Made by a program: the position numbers and the translations under genes | DNA from: Sphingomonas sp. UNC305MFCol5.2 | Lineage (GTDB): Bacteria > Pseudomonadota > Alphaproteobacteria > Sphingomonadales > Sphingomonadaceae | DNA length: 64,000 nucleotides | Direction: 5' to 3' | Assembly: GCF_000712135.1 (NCBI RefSeq) | Contig: NZ_JOOE01000003.1 | Coordinates: 186,001-250,000 of the forward strand | Part shown: positions 26,908-35,500 of the stretch, in pieces | Layout of the letters: each line of letters begins with the position of its first letter | Position numbering within the stretch: the stretch's first letter is position 1 | Notes under the pieces: generated by a model | Databases searched by the model: none | What the model was told of the DNA's origin: nothing | What the model saw: the letters and a program-made list of their open reading frames with translations, nothing else

Positions 26908-27377
26908 GGATCTGTGCGATCGCGCTGGTCCTCGCCGCCGGTGGCTGCATGTCACTGCCGAGAGGAATGGCTTATATGGATGACGGCTCCGTCATGCTCA
27001 ATTTCGAGCCATCGGTAGCGCTCGGCGCAATCGCGGCCGACGCCGATGTCGGCGACTATATCAACCGTGTCGGGCAGGAAGCTGAATCCGAAGGCGGTCC
27101 GCACGGTGTGACCTACATGGTGAATGCCATGCCGCAGCGGCTCGTGCGGGTGATGCGCACAAAGAATGGGCGCGCCATGACCTTCTATTACACGGTGGTT
27201 GAAATACCCTCGGGAGCGAACCGGCGCCTTCAGCTGCAGCCTGTCGTCGCATGGCAGGACAGCCTCGGCGGCGACAGATTGAATGCCGTAGCGGTCGCCG
27301 ACGCCGCGCCGGTGCTGAAGCTCATGAAGGAAGATTTCGAGCGGTTCGCGACAAAAGTGCGACCGGCTATTCCGTGA
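26895..27377 (+). CDS. Second small lipoprotein of unknown function
   Basis: A 160-residue protein with a lipobox, ALVLAAGGC, near residues 9-17. It has predicted strands and a SLPRGMAYMDDGSVMLNFEP start to the mature part. No family recognised. Its ATG lies inside the end of the previous gene, in another frame (13-base overlap), so the two are likely co-translated and may work together at the same membrane. Confidence 0.7.
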   Translation: MLALRICAIALVLAAGGCMSLPRGMAYMDDGSVMLNFEPSVALGAIAADADVGDYINRVGQEAESEGGPHGVTYMVNAMPQRLVRVMRTKNGRAMTFYYTVVEIPSGANRRLQLQPVVAWQDSLGGDRLNAVAVADAAPVLKLMKEDFERFATKVRPAIP

Positions 27378-27522
27378 GCGGCCGGACACGCTCGTCATTC
27401 GCCAGTCGGCCGAAACCAACTTCGAGGCGCCGTTCCTCTATCTGCTGTTCGGACAGGATCGCGCTCCGTTGACCGACACCGGCGCAGGGGACTCGAGATC
27501 CGCCCGACAGTCGATCGGATAA
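27328..27522 (+). pseudogene. Possible coding remnant after the lipoprotein pair
   Basis: A 64-codon open frame begins within the end of the second lipoprotein gene and reads RPDTLVIRQSAETNFEAPFL then YLLFGQDRAPLT before a TAA at 27520. The composition looks protein-like, but there is no ATG, GTG or TTG start, so it may be the tail of a lost third gene. The stretch from 27523 to 27714 contains nothing I recognise. Confidence 0.25.
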
Positions 27523-27714
27523 TTGACTCGTACGCCCTTACACGCCTTCCATTTCCCTCCTGGCGGCCCCGCTAGCTCTTGCGAGCCCGGAGGCTTCGCG
27601 TCCTGCCGTCGCCGACAGTCTGCCCTTTCGGACAAAATTGAACGTCCGCTAGCTACCAATAGCGGTCGGTTAGACGGAGCATAGGCTAACGGCGGCTTTT
27701 TGGGAGCTGTCGAC

Positions 27715-27921
27715 ATGTTGGCGGCGCTATTCGACATGCTGGAACTCGTCCGGGCGCACATTGCGGGCAGTTCGCTGGCCGATGACCTCAGGTGCGCGCT
27801 GGCGCATCTCGATCAGATCACCGACGAGCAGTGCAGATCGACTGCCGCAGGCAGTTCGGCCAGACCCAAGGACCCCTTTGCCCGACACGTCCGGAACGCC
27901 TTCAGAAAGAAACAAGGCTGA
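27715..27921 (+). CDS. Small hypothetical protein
   Basis: A 68-residue protein beginning MLAALFDMLELVRAHIAG with a helical, acidic N-terminal half and a basic tail (RHVRNAFRKKQG). It starts with ATG 27715; a TTG five codons upstream is the alternative. TTTTTGGGAGC upstream is a moderate ribosome-binding site. No family recognised; the short length leaves real doubt. Confidence 0.4.
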   Translation: MLAALFDMLELVRAHIAGSSLADDLRCALAHLDQITDEQCRSTAAGSSARPKDPFARHVRNAFRKKQG

Positions 27922-27943
27922 GATAGATTCACAACATAGATAA

Positions 27944-27959
27944 TATAACCAAAGTTATA
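27944..27959. promoter_or_regulatory. Palindromic operator TATAAC-N4-GTTATA (copy 1)
   Basis: A perfect 6-4-6 palindrome in an unusually AT-rich gap (27922-28132), 174 bases upstream of the secreted-protein gene. The same palindrome with a different centre occurs at 31971-31986, upstream of the reverse-strand receptor. Two perfect matches at gene starts suggest one shared regulator; none is encoded in the immediate neighbourhood. Confidence 0.5.
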
Positions 27960-28132
27960 CTTGGATAGCATCTTATATCTCTAGTTTCATACTAGGCCAT
28001 ATTCTTACCACAAATCCGTAAACATCTTATTTACTATTGGGTTAACTCCAAACATAATTTGCACATGCCTCTCGCTCGAACTTCGAGTCGCCGACGGGAG
28101 ACGATGAGCACACAAAAAAATAGGAGTGGACC

Positions 28133-29161
28133 ATGATTCCGATCTTTCGAGCCTCTGCCAGCGCGATTGTCGCGCTCGCAGTCTCTGTCGCCCCGATTCC
28201 GGCATTCGCCGCGGTCACCCTTGTCGATCCGACGCCGGCGGCCGATCCCGGGCAGGTTGTTCTTCCCGGAATGCAGGCGACGTGCGACGCCGCGGCAATG
28301 GCGCACGACACCGATGGTGCAGGCGGCGACATCTGGTCCGGCCAGGTGGTGCTCGGCCCGGTGACGTGGGTTGCCGGACCTGTGGAAACCGGCACCCACT
28401 CGATCACCGACGCGATTGCAGGCACCCTCGTCGGCGCCGGCACCTTTACCCCGGGACATGTCGAAATTCTTGGCGACCCGTATCGCAACGGCGGCAGCGT
28501 CAACATGTTCGGGATCAAGCAGGCCGTTGGCGGCCATTATAGCGCCAGCACCTATGATTTCATGGGAACGTTCAAGACGACGTACGCCCATGCGTTCAGC
28601 TGCGACATCTTCAAGGCGCTCTATCATCCCGCCGTGGACATTTTCCATCCGGCAGTCGGCATTTACGTGATCGCCGGCGACTTCGGCGATTCCGAGGATG
28701 CGATCCGGGGCAATTGCGCCGCCTTCACCAAGCAAGGCGAAGATCCGCTGAACCTCCCGACCTGGTGGGGCGACCCGTTCCATGGCGGCAGCGACGCCAA
28801 TCCGCACTGCATGTTCCAGGGCACCCCGGCTTACACCGAGCATCACGATGCCTATAATGATCCGCCCGCGTTGCAGGGCAACGAGGCGCAAACCGCGATC
28901 AACGTCGACCAGACCAATGTGCTCCGCGCGCATGAAGATGCCGGCGAAGGCTTCGACACCAGCGCGACGCTGATCATCGGCCAGGTCGTGGTCTGCATCT
29001 CGCCGAGCAAGACGGGCACGAAGCTGCCGGGCGCCTGGGCCAAGCAGAACGGCTATACCGGCGATAAGTGCACGACCGAGTGGTATAATGGTGGTGCGAC
29101 TGTCGGGGTTCCGAACCTCAATGACGGCAGCCACAATTGGGTCACGGTTCCGGTGGTCTGA
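28133..29161 (+). CDS. Secreted protein of unknown function
   Basis: A 342-residue protein with a clear signal peptide (MIPIFRASASAIVALAVSVA, cut near AFAA). The mature part is rich in His, Gly, Asn and aromatic residues and has scattered cysteines (ATCDAAAM, FSCDIF, GNCAAF, PHCMFQ, VVCISP, DKCTTEW), suggesting disulfides outside the cytoplasm. No domain recognised. AGGAGTGG precedes ATG 28133. It shares an upstream operator with the convergent TonB receptor, with which it also shares the bidirectional terminator at 29184. Confidence 0.75.
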   Translation: MIPIFRASASAIVALAVSVAPIPAFAAVTLVDPTPAADPGQVVLPGMQATCDAAAMAHDTDGAGGDIWSGQVVLGPVTWVAGPVETGTHSITDAIAGTLVGAGTFTPGHVEILGDPYRNGGSVNMFGIKQAVGGHYSASTYDFMGTFKTTYAHAFSCDIFKALYHPAVDIFHPAVGIYVIAGDFGDSEDAIRGNCAAFTKQGEDPLNLPTWWGDPFHGGSDANPHCMFQGTPAYTEHHDAYNDPPALQGNEAQTAINVDQTNVLRAHEDAGEGFDTSATLIIGQVVVCISPSKTGTKLPGAWAKQNGYTGDKCTTEWYNGGATVGVPNLNDGSHNWVTVPVV

Positions 29162-29183
29162 TTTTGCCGGCTTACTGACTCGA

Positions 29184-29215
29184 AAAGCCCCGCCAGATAA
29201 CACTGGCGGGGCTTT
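29184..29215. terminator. Bidirectional terminator
   Basis: AAAGCCCCGCCAG and CTGGCGGGGCTTT form a perfect 13-base-pair stem with A- and T-runs at the two ends. It lies between the secreted-protein gene and the convergent receptor, so it can serve both. Confidence 0.88.
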
Positions 29216-29288
29216 GGATTCCGGCGGTGACCTGGGCGGATCGACATTTGCTGCTGACACAGAGATCGCATGCCCGCCCGGCTGCGCC

Positions 29289-31838
29289 TCAAAATACTTT
29301 GCGAAGTCCGATCGTGATCACGCGCCCCAGCGGGTTCAGCAGATAGGGCTGATACCGTATCGGCGTCAGGCCGTTGCCATCACGAACCCGCTGCTTGGAA
29401 TCGAGCAAATTGGTCACCGCCAGGGACAGGCGCGCGCCTTTCAGAACCGCGTTGCCCGGCGCCAGCGTGCCAAGATCCGCGAAGAGCCGCATATCGACAT
29501 TGGTCTGCGCGGAAAAAAAGAGGTCGCTTGGCGATGGCGTTTCGGCCGATCTGATCAGCGTTTCGCTGCGCCAGGTACCGTAAAGCTGCATCCCCACACC
29601 CCGACCGGCGAGATTGGCCGAAACCCGTACGGTGTGCCGAGGCAAGCCTCCGCCATATCCAGTCGCTCCCCCGGCCAGCAAATCGATCTCGGGCAGGCCG
29701 AGCTGGGCGCGACGCACGCTGCGGAGGATCCAGTTGTGCTCGATGCTGAAATTGAAGCGCGGCCGGCCGTCGAAGGAAAAAGCGCCGTCGGAATCGCTTC
29801 TCGAGCCGGCCGCGCGTTCCCGGCTGGGCTTTCCGAGCGAACCATGAAAGTCGATCCGCGAGTGCAATTGGTCGCTATTGTCGTACGCAAAGGCGACCGG
29901 CCGGCTGTCGACGAGCGTCAGAATGCCGTTGGCGTCGCGAACGAAGCGATCGGGAAATGCCGTCTGGACCTGCGCGTTGACGGGAGGGAGCGTCGACTGA
30001 AGATTTGTGGTTCGCCGGCTGGAATATTCGGCGGTCAGGATAAGATTGGCGTTGTCGAAGGGCAGATAGGTGCCTCCGACCGACCAAATTCTGCGCCTGG
30101 CAACGGGCAAATCGGGGTTGCCCCCGGTGATGTAGCGGACCTGGACCGTCTGTCCGGTGACAAAGTCGAAAATACGGTAATTTTCATAGACGACTTGCGG
30201 GTCGCTGAGTGTCTGGGCCGAAGGCGCTTGCCGTTGCATGTCGAACGAGCCGCGGAAATTCAGCGATCTGTCCGGTTGCCACGCCAGGCCGACGCCGAAA
30301 TCCTCGACGGTCCCGATTCGGTTGAACCTGCGGATCGCGCCGTTGAGGTCGAGCTCCAGATTGCCGATTGGCGACTTGTCGCCGAGGAGGGGAATTTGGA
30401 GGTTGCCTGAAAGTGCCGCTTCGTTTCGCGTAAATCCCGTCGCGTTCGGTACCGACAGGAACTCCCACTTCGCGTCGAGCCGGTCCGTCCGTACCGTCGC
30501 CGTCATCGCGGCGCGCATCGCGCCCGCCGGCAATTCCAAAACCCGCCCGGAGAGCGTGGCCCGCAGGGACGCATTGTCGCTGCGCGAATGCGAAAAATTA
30601 CGCCGGAGCCCTGTCAGGTCGGCGGGCAATGCTCCGAACGGATTGACCGTGCCGGCGCTGATCGCGGCCTGGAGCGGGATCGGATCGAAAGCCGCCTGGC
30701 TATCGGTCCTGGCGGCGAGGTGTTGCCAATTTCCGGCAACGCGCAAATTCCAGCCGCCGATCGGCGTCGTGAAATCGCCGCCAAGTTCGAGATTGGCGTT
30801 GTGGCCCTGCTGGCGCAGCGCATCGCCCACGTAGCGCGCGATCCTGACATCGCGTGTGAACGGCGAAAACGGCGTACCGGCCGGCAGCAATAGCGACACG
30901 CCCGCAAGGCCCGACTGCGAGTCCGTGTTCGCCCATTCCGCGCGCGCGTTGAGCGAGAGCGCCGTCTTTCCCCATTGCCGCGCAATGTTGCCATTCACCG
31001 AGAAGGTACGCTTGCCGGCAGCAAGCGTGCGAAAATCACGAACATCGGTAAAATTGGGTCGGTTGCCATTGGCTGCCAACGCAGCCAGGGTCGGCGCCGC
31101 ATTGCCGGCTGGAATCGGCGCGACAGTGACTATTTGCCCCGCCAGCGCGCTCAGCGCCGGATCGATCTCCGTTCCCGGGATCGCAGACGCGAAAATATTG
31201 CCGCGAGCGTCATAGGGTGCCGTCAATGGCTCGCTGACGATGTCGCGGTCGCTTTCAAACAGCGGATCGACGCGTTCGCTGCGGAAAACCAGGCTGTCGC
31301 GGTTGCCGTCCTTCAGCCGCAACAAGTTGATTTCGGCTTTGTAGCTTCGCCCCGCGCCGGCAGTCGCGAAAGTCCCCTCGGCATTTCCGGTGACCTGCCG
31401 GTGGTTATTCTTGAGCACCACGTTGATCACTCGCCGGGTTGGACGTTCGCCCAGTCGCCCAGCCACGCGTTGCGGCAACACCTGGATCTTGCGAATTGCC
31501 TCGGTCGGGAGGTCGTTTATCGTGTTCAGACCGGTGGTTTCCCGGCCATTGATCAAGACCACGGGACCTTCACCGGACGTATCGGCCGCGCCACCCACCT
31601 GATCGAGCAGATCGCCGACGCTGTTGGCGCCGTACGCTGCAATATCTCCTTCGTTGAGTTCGTTTTCCGGAGGGACACCTGGCAACACACCCAGCCGGCG
31701 GCCGTAAACGACGATCTCATCAGCGGTTTGCGGCTGCTGATCCTGAGGGCCATCCGTCTCGTCCGCCCTTGCCGGCTGCATGGCCACGAGCCAAAGAGGA
31801 AGGCAAAATGTCGTCCTGAGATACCGCGGGCGCCCCAT
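29289..31838 (-). CDS. TonB-dependent receptor-like outer-membrane protein
   Basis: An 849-residue outer-membrane barrel with a signal peptide (cut near QPARA). The plug is reduced: EIVVYGRRLGVLPGV, VGDLLDQVGG, GPVVLINGRETTGL and RVINVVLKNNHRQV, followed directly by the barrel. The end ITIGLRKVF has the terminal phenylalanine signal. This shape matches a receptor branch common in sphingomonads whose ligands are unknown. The palindromic site 31971-31986 lies 133 bases upstream of its start. Confidence 0.8.
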   Translation of the reverse strand: MGRPRYLRTTFCLPLWLVAMQPARADETDGPQDQQPQTADEIVVYGRRLGVLPGVPPENELNEGDIAAYGANSVGDLLDQVGGAADTSGEGPVVLINGRETTGLNTINDLPTEAIRKIQVLPQRVAGRLGERPTRRVINVVLKNNHRQVTGNAEGTFATAGAGRSYKAEINLLRLKDGNRDSLVFRSERVDPLFESDRDIVSEPLTAPYDARGNIFASAIPGTEIDPALSALAGQIVTVAPIPAGNAAPTLAALAANGNRPNFTDVRDFRTLAAGKRTFSVNGNIARQWGKTALSLNARAEWANTDSQSGLAGVSLLLPAGTPFSPFTRDVRIARYVGDALRQQGHNANLELGGDFTTPIGGWNLRVAGNWQHLAARTDSQAAFDPIPLQAAISAGTVNPFGALPADLTGLRRNFSHSRSDNASLRATLSGRVLELPAGAMRAAMTATVRTDRLDAKWEFLSVPNATGFTRNEAALSGNLQIPLLGDKSPIGNLELDLNGAIRRFNRIGTVEDFGVGLAWQPDRSLNFRGSFDMQRQAPSAQTLSDPQVVYENYRIFDFVTGQTVQVRYITGGNPDLPVARRRIWSVGGTYLPFDNANLILTAEYSSRRTTNLQSTLPPVNAQVQTAFPDRFVRDANGILTLVDSRPVAFAYDNSDQLHSRIDFHGSLGKPSRERAAGSRSDSDGAFSFDGRPRFNFSIEHNWILRSVRRAQLGLPEIDLLAGGATGYGGGLPRHTVRVSANLAGRGVGMQLYGTWRSETLIRSAETPSPSDLFFSAQTNVDMRLFADLGTLAPGNAVLKGARLSLAVTNLLDSKQRVRDGNGLTPIRYQPYLLNPLGRVITIGLRKVF

Positions 31839-31970
31839 AATTGAAATCTACCAAAGCGTAGATGATTCAACAAGATATATATTGCCCGTGAGATATACGT
31901 AGTCGGCGTTACTGATGTCGTTTCGGCACAGAATCCCGGCATGCCAAATTATGACGCGCGCATTGGATCA

Positions 31971-31986
31971 TATAACTAAGGTTATA
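31971..31986. promoter_or_regulatory. Palindromic operator TATAAC-N4-GTTATA (copy 2)
   Basis: Second perfect copy of the 6-4-6 palindrome, in the AT-rich leader of the reverse-strand receptor gene. Only the four central bases differ from the copy at 27944. The rest of 31839-32194, between the receptor and the immunity gene, holds no gene I can support. Confidence 0.5.
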
Positions 31987-32194
31987 CCTTTTCACTTAAA
32001 GATAGACCACACCAACTGGCACTAGATTACCTGTTCAACCGATCTAATGACACCTCGAGCGCACCGATAACGAAGCCCCCTTGCCGTTTTGCATCTGGGA
32101 CACCGAAACCAATACGCAGGAGTGCACCTCTGCTGGATCAAGCGGGGACAGTGACAGCTCCGACGGTGCTGCCGATCCAGCGACAGGAAACGGA

Positions 32195-32590
32195 CTAGAA
32201 CAGCTCCCAATTCGTGTCGGGATCGGCATCTCCGGTCTCGAGGAACCAAGCGATCGCGCGATGCGCCTCGGCAGAGGACACGAACCGTTCCGCGGGAAGC
32301 TCGATCCGCTCGCCCCCCCACCATATCAGCCCGGGCCCTGGCCCGGCGGGAACGGCCGCGGTCGCATAAATGCGGCTGCGATCGGTATATTCGAGCAACA
32401 GGTAATAACCGAGCGCGGGATCCAGCGAGAGATACAGCGTCTGATCGAGCTTGCCCGCGCGATAGGTGAATGCCGACATGCCCGTGACACCGTTCCAGAA
32501 TTCGGGATCGGCAGTCTCGATCAGATAGGCCAGCCGCGCGCCCTCCGGCACGATGTTCTCAACGGTGCCGCCGTGCGAGAAGCTGATCAT
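32195..32590 (-). CDS. Imm1-like immunity protein
   Basis: A 131-residue acidic protein lying directly after the giant toxin gene; its ATG overlaps the toxin stop as ATGA. The pattern resembles the Imm1 immunity family, which often accompanies deaminase and nuclease polymorphic toxins: a LSLDPALGYYLLLEY strand pair, then IWWGGERIELPAERFVSSA and a C-terminal HRAIAWFLETGDADPDTNWE block. It should bind the C-terminal deaminase domain and prevent self-damage. The family assignment is by pattern only; position and overlap make the immunity role more certain than the family name. Confidence 0.7.
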   Translation of the reverse strand: MISFSHGGTVENIVPEGARLAYLIETADPEFWNGVTGMSAFTYRAGKLDQTLYLSLDPALGYYLLLEYTDRSRIYATAAVPAGPGPGLIWWGGERIELPAERFVSSAEAHRAIAWFLETGDADPDTNWELF

Positions 32591-35500
32591 CGCCGCCGCG
32601 GCCGATAGATGTCAGGGCCCCAGCCCCGCTCCTGCTCGTAATGATACACGCGAAGCTCCTTGATGCCGAAATAGGCAGCGACTGCATCGAGATTACCCTT
32701 GCACGATTCGCACGTCGTGCGATCCACGAACAGCTCGACCACGTCCGGAAATGTGCCCAGCTCGCGATGGGCAAGATACAATGCTTCGAATTCGGCATGG
32801 GTGAAATGCTGACGTTTGTTGGCATCTGCCGGGCTGGTGGAGGCCAGTCCGAGATGCTGCAGGATTGCAAGCATCGCCGCGCGATCGGCCGAGGTCATCG
32901 TCGGCCCATCCTTGAGCTTCATCGTCGAATTCGTCCCCGCGAAATGCTCGTCGCCGACACGCGCCACGGCTACGGTGCCGGTGTCGCCCTTGCCCCCAAT
33001 ATAGGGACCCACGCCCTGCTCGACGCGATAGTCGCGCAGCCGCTGGAACTCACTCTGGAGCTCGCCATCGACGCGAATCGGAATGACAGGCAATTCTCCG
33101 CCGGTCATCGGGTCGCGCAGGCGGAACAACGTGCCGAATTCGAGCGGCACGAAAGTGGGGATCGCCTTGGCCGGATTGCTGCTGGTGAACTTGACCTCGG
33201 CCAGCCCATTGGTGACTGCCACAACGGTGCCTTCGCCATAGTCCGGATGGATCACGCGCGTGCCCAACTCCAGTTGCTCGGTCGGCTGGATCGGGGGGTG
33301 TCGGGGATCGAGCAGATCGACATGGGGGCCAATGGGCAGGTCGCCCGAAGCATGGCGATCACCGGGTTCGTAGCCGAGCATCTCGGTCGTGCCGCGCGCG
33401 ACGCCCGTCAGGTCCTGCCGCACGCTCGACCGCGCAACGCCGCCGAGAAGCCACGGGAAAGTCTCGCCAAGCCGAGCACGCGCCTGCGGGTCGAGCCCCT
33501 TTTTGCGAAGCTGCTGTTCGATATGCGATTCGAACTCGACGGCGCTCGTTTTGCGGAAATTGGCCAGCAGCGGGCCGACCAGATGGCTCTCGGTACGCAC
33601 CAGATGCAGGATCAGCGGCGATTCGAGCATGAAGCGCTGCAGCCGCGCCTCCGCGGCCGGCGTTAGGCCGGGCACCGTCGGCAACCCGATCTGGTGCAGC
33701 TCGGCGAGATGCTCGACCGTCACCCGGAAGGGCGCGCCGACGAACTCGCTGAGGAACGTCAGGCGACGGGTCAGATTCTCGAATTGGCTAGCGCCGCCGC
33801 GCACCTCGCGCAGCGCTCGGCGCTCGCGCTGCAGGATCTGTTGGCGCTCGGCCTGAGTGCGCGCGGACAGATATTCCACGATCAGCCCGTGCTGCGGTTC
33901 CATCGCATCGAACAGGCCGCGCAGCTTTTCTTGCACTTCGGGGCTGGGTGTCATGGCGATCGCGCGCTCGATCGCCTGACGTGCACGCCCTTGCGGCGTG
34001 TCGGCAATATGCAAAGGGTTCTGGGAAAGCTGCTCGGGCGATCCGGGAATGAGCGGCGGCGGTGACGGTGCGGCCACCGCCACGGCCGGCGCTACCGCGG
34101 CATGGACGAGCGCGGACTCTTCGGCACTCGGAGTTTCGGTAAGCGGCTTGGCCGTGACCGGCACCTCATCGGCAGTGCGCACCGCCAGAGCGCCTTCCTC
34201 GTCCACTCCTGCGCCCGCGCCGGCGCGGCGGAAGCCGAGCTGCGCATTCATGATGTCCATGATGTGCTGGCTGCGGATCGCCTGTTGGTTGCCCGAGCCG
34301 GTGCCGGTGGTGAACGGCCCGCCGAGCTCGCCGAGCACCAGATGCGGCGCGGCCAGTTCGGGGCGGCCGGTCTGCGCCGCGAGATGTTGCAGAAAACCTT
34401 CGAAAACCACCCCGCGGTTCGCACTGGCATCCATCACCCCGAACGCCTGCTGGCGCCGCGTGAAGTCATAGCCGGGCCCGCCCGGCATCATGCGCGGATC
34501 GCCGAACTCGTTGAAATGCTCGACCACATAGCGCTCCCACAGCGCGCGATGGGCTCCGCCGGGAGTGACGTCGACGGTCGGGCCGAAATCCCGGCCGCGC
34601 AGCATGAAGGGAAACACTTCGCCGCGCGGCGGGTCCATATGTGCGCGGCTCCGTTTGACTGCATAGGCCTCGGCCGCCTCCACACGCGTCGTCGTGTAGA
34701 AAGCGCGCCCGAAATCGTCGCTGGAGCCGCCCTGGATGTGCGAATATTGGATGCCGTGCTCGCGGATCAGCGCGCCGCGGGTGACGGCGCCCGAACCCGG
34801 CGTGACACCAGGAGCGCCGTGGAGGAGCAGGATCAGCGGCTCGTCCTTCGCCAGCGTACCCATCGCTATCATATGTTCTCGGGTCGCGGCGATCACCGTG
34901 TCGGCGAGCAGCTGCCGGATCGGCTCGGACAGGCTGAGGTCGTTCATCAACAAGTGCAGCCGCGCCATCGAATCCGGCTCACCGACCAGCCCGAGATCGC
35001 GGACCATCCGCCGCGACCGAGTCTCGGTGGCGTCGAGCCGGGTGCCGGCATGCGCGATCTCGGGGTCTGTCGACCCCGCCGCGCGCAGGCCCGCAAGGTG
35101 CATACGCTGCTGGTCGTTGAGCCCGAGCTGCTCGCCCAGCGCGCGGATCACCGGGCGATCGGCATCGGTGAGTGCCGTCTCGGTCGAACCGCGCTCCAGC
35201 GCGCGGCGGGGGCCGGCGGGATCAAGCGCGTCGTGATCGGCAGTGCGCACCGCCGTGCCGCCGGCGGCGGCACGTGCATCGTCGCCAGTCAGCTTGACCA
35301 TCGCGCGATGATAATCGCCGAGCGTGGCGAAATGCTCGGTGACCCGCACTCCGGTCACCGGATCGGGATAATTGACCCAGAGCGGCCCCTTGGGATGACC
35401 GGGGGTGACGCCGAAATCGGTGAAATTGGGCGTGCCGTTGTCATCGAAATGGATCCGCGACGAACGCGCGCCGAAGCCCATGATCTCGGATTCGACGAGG

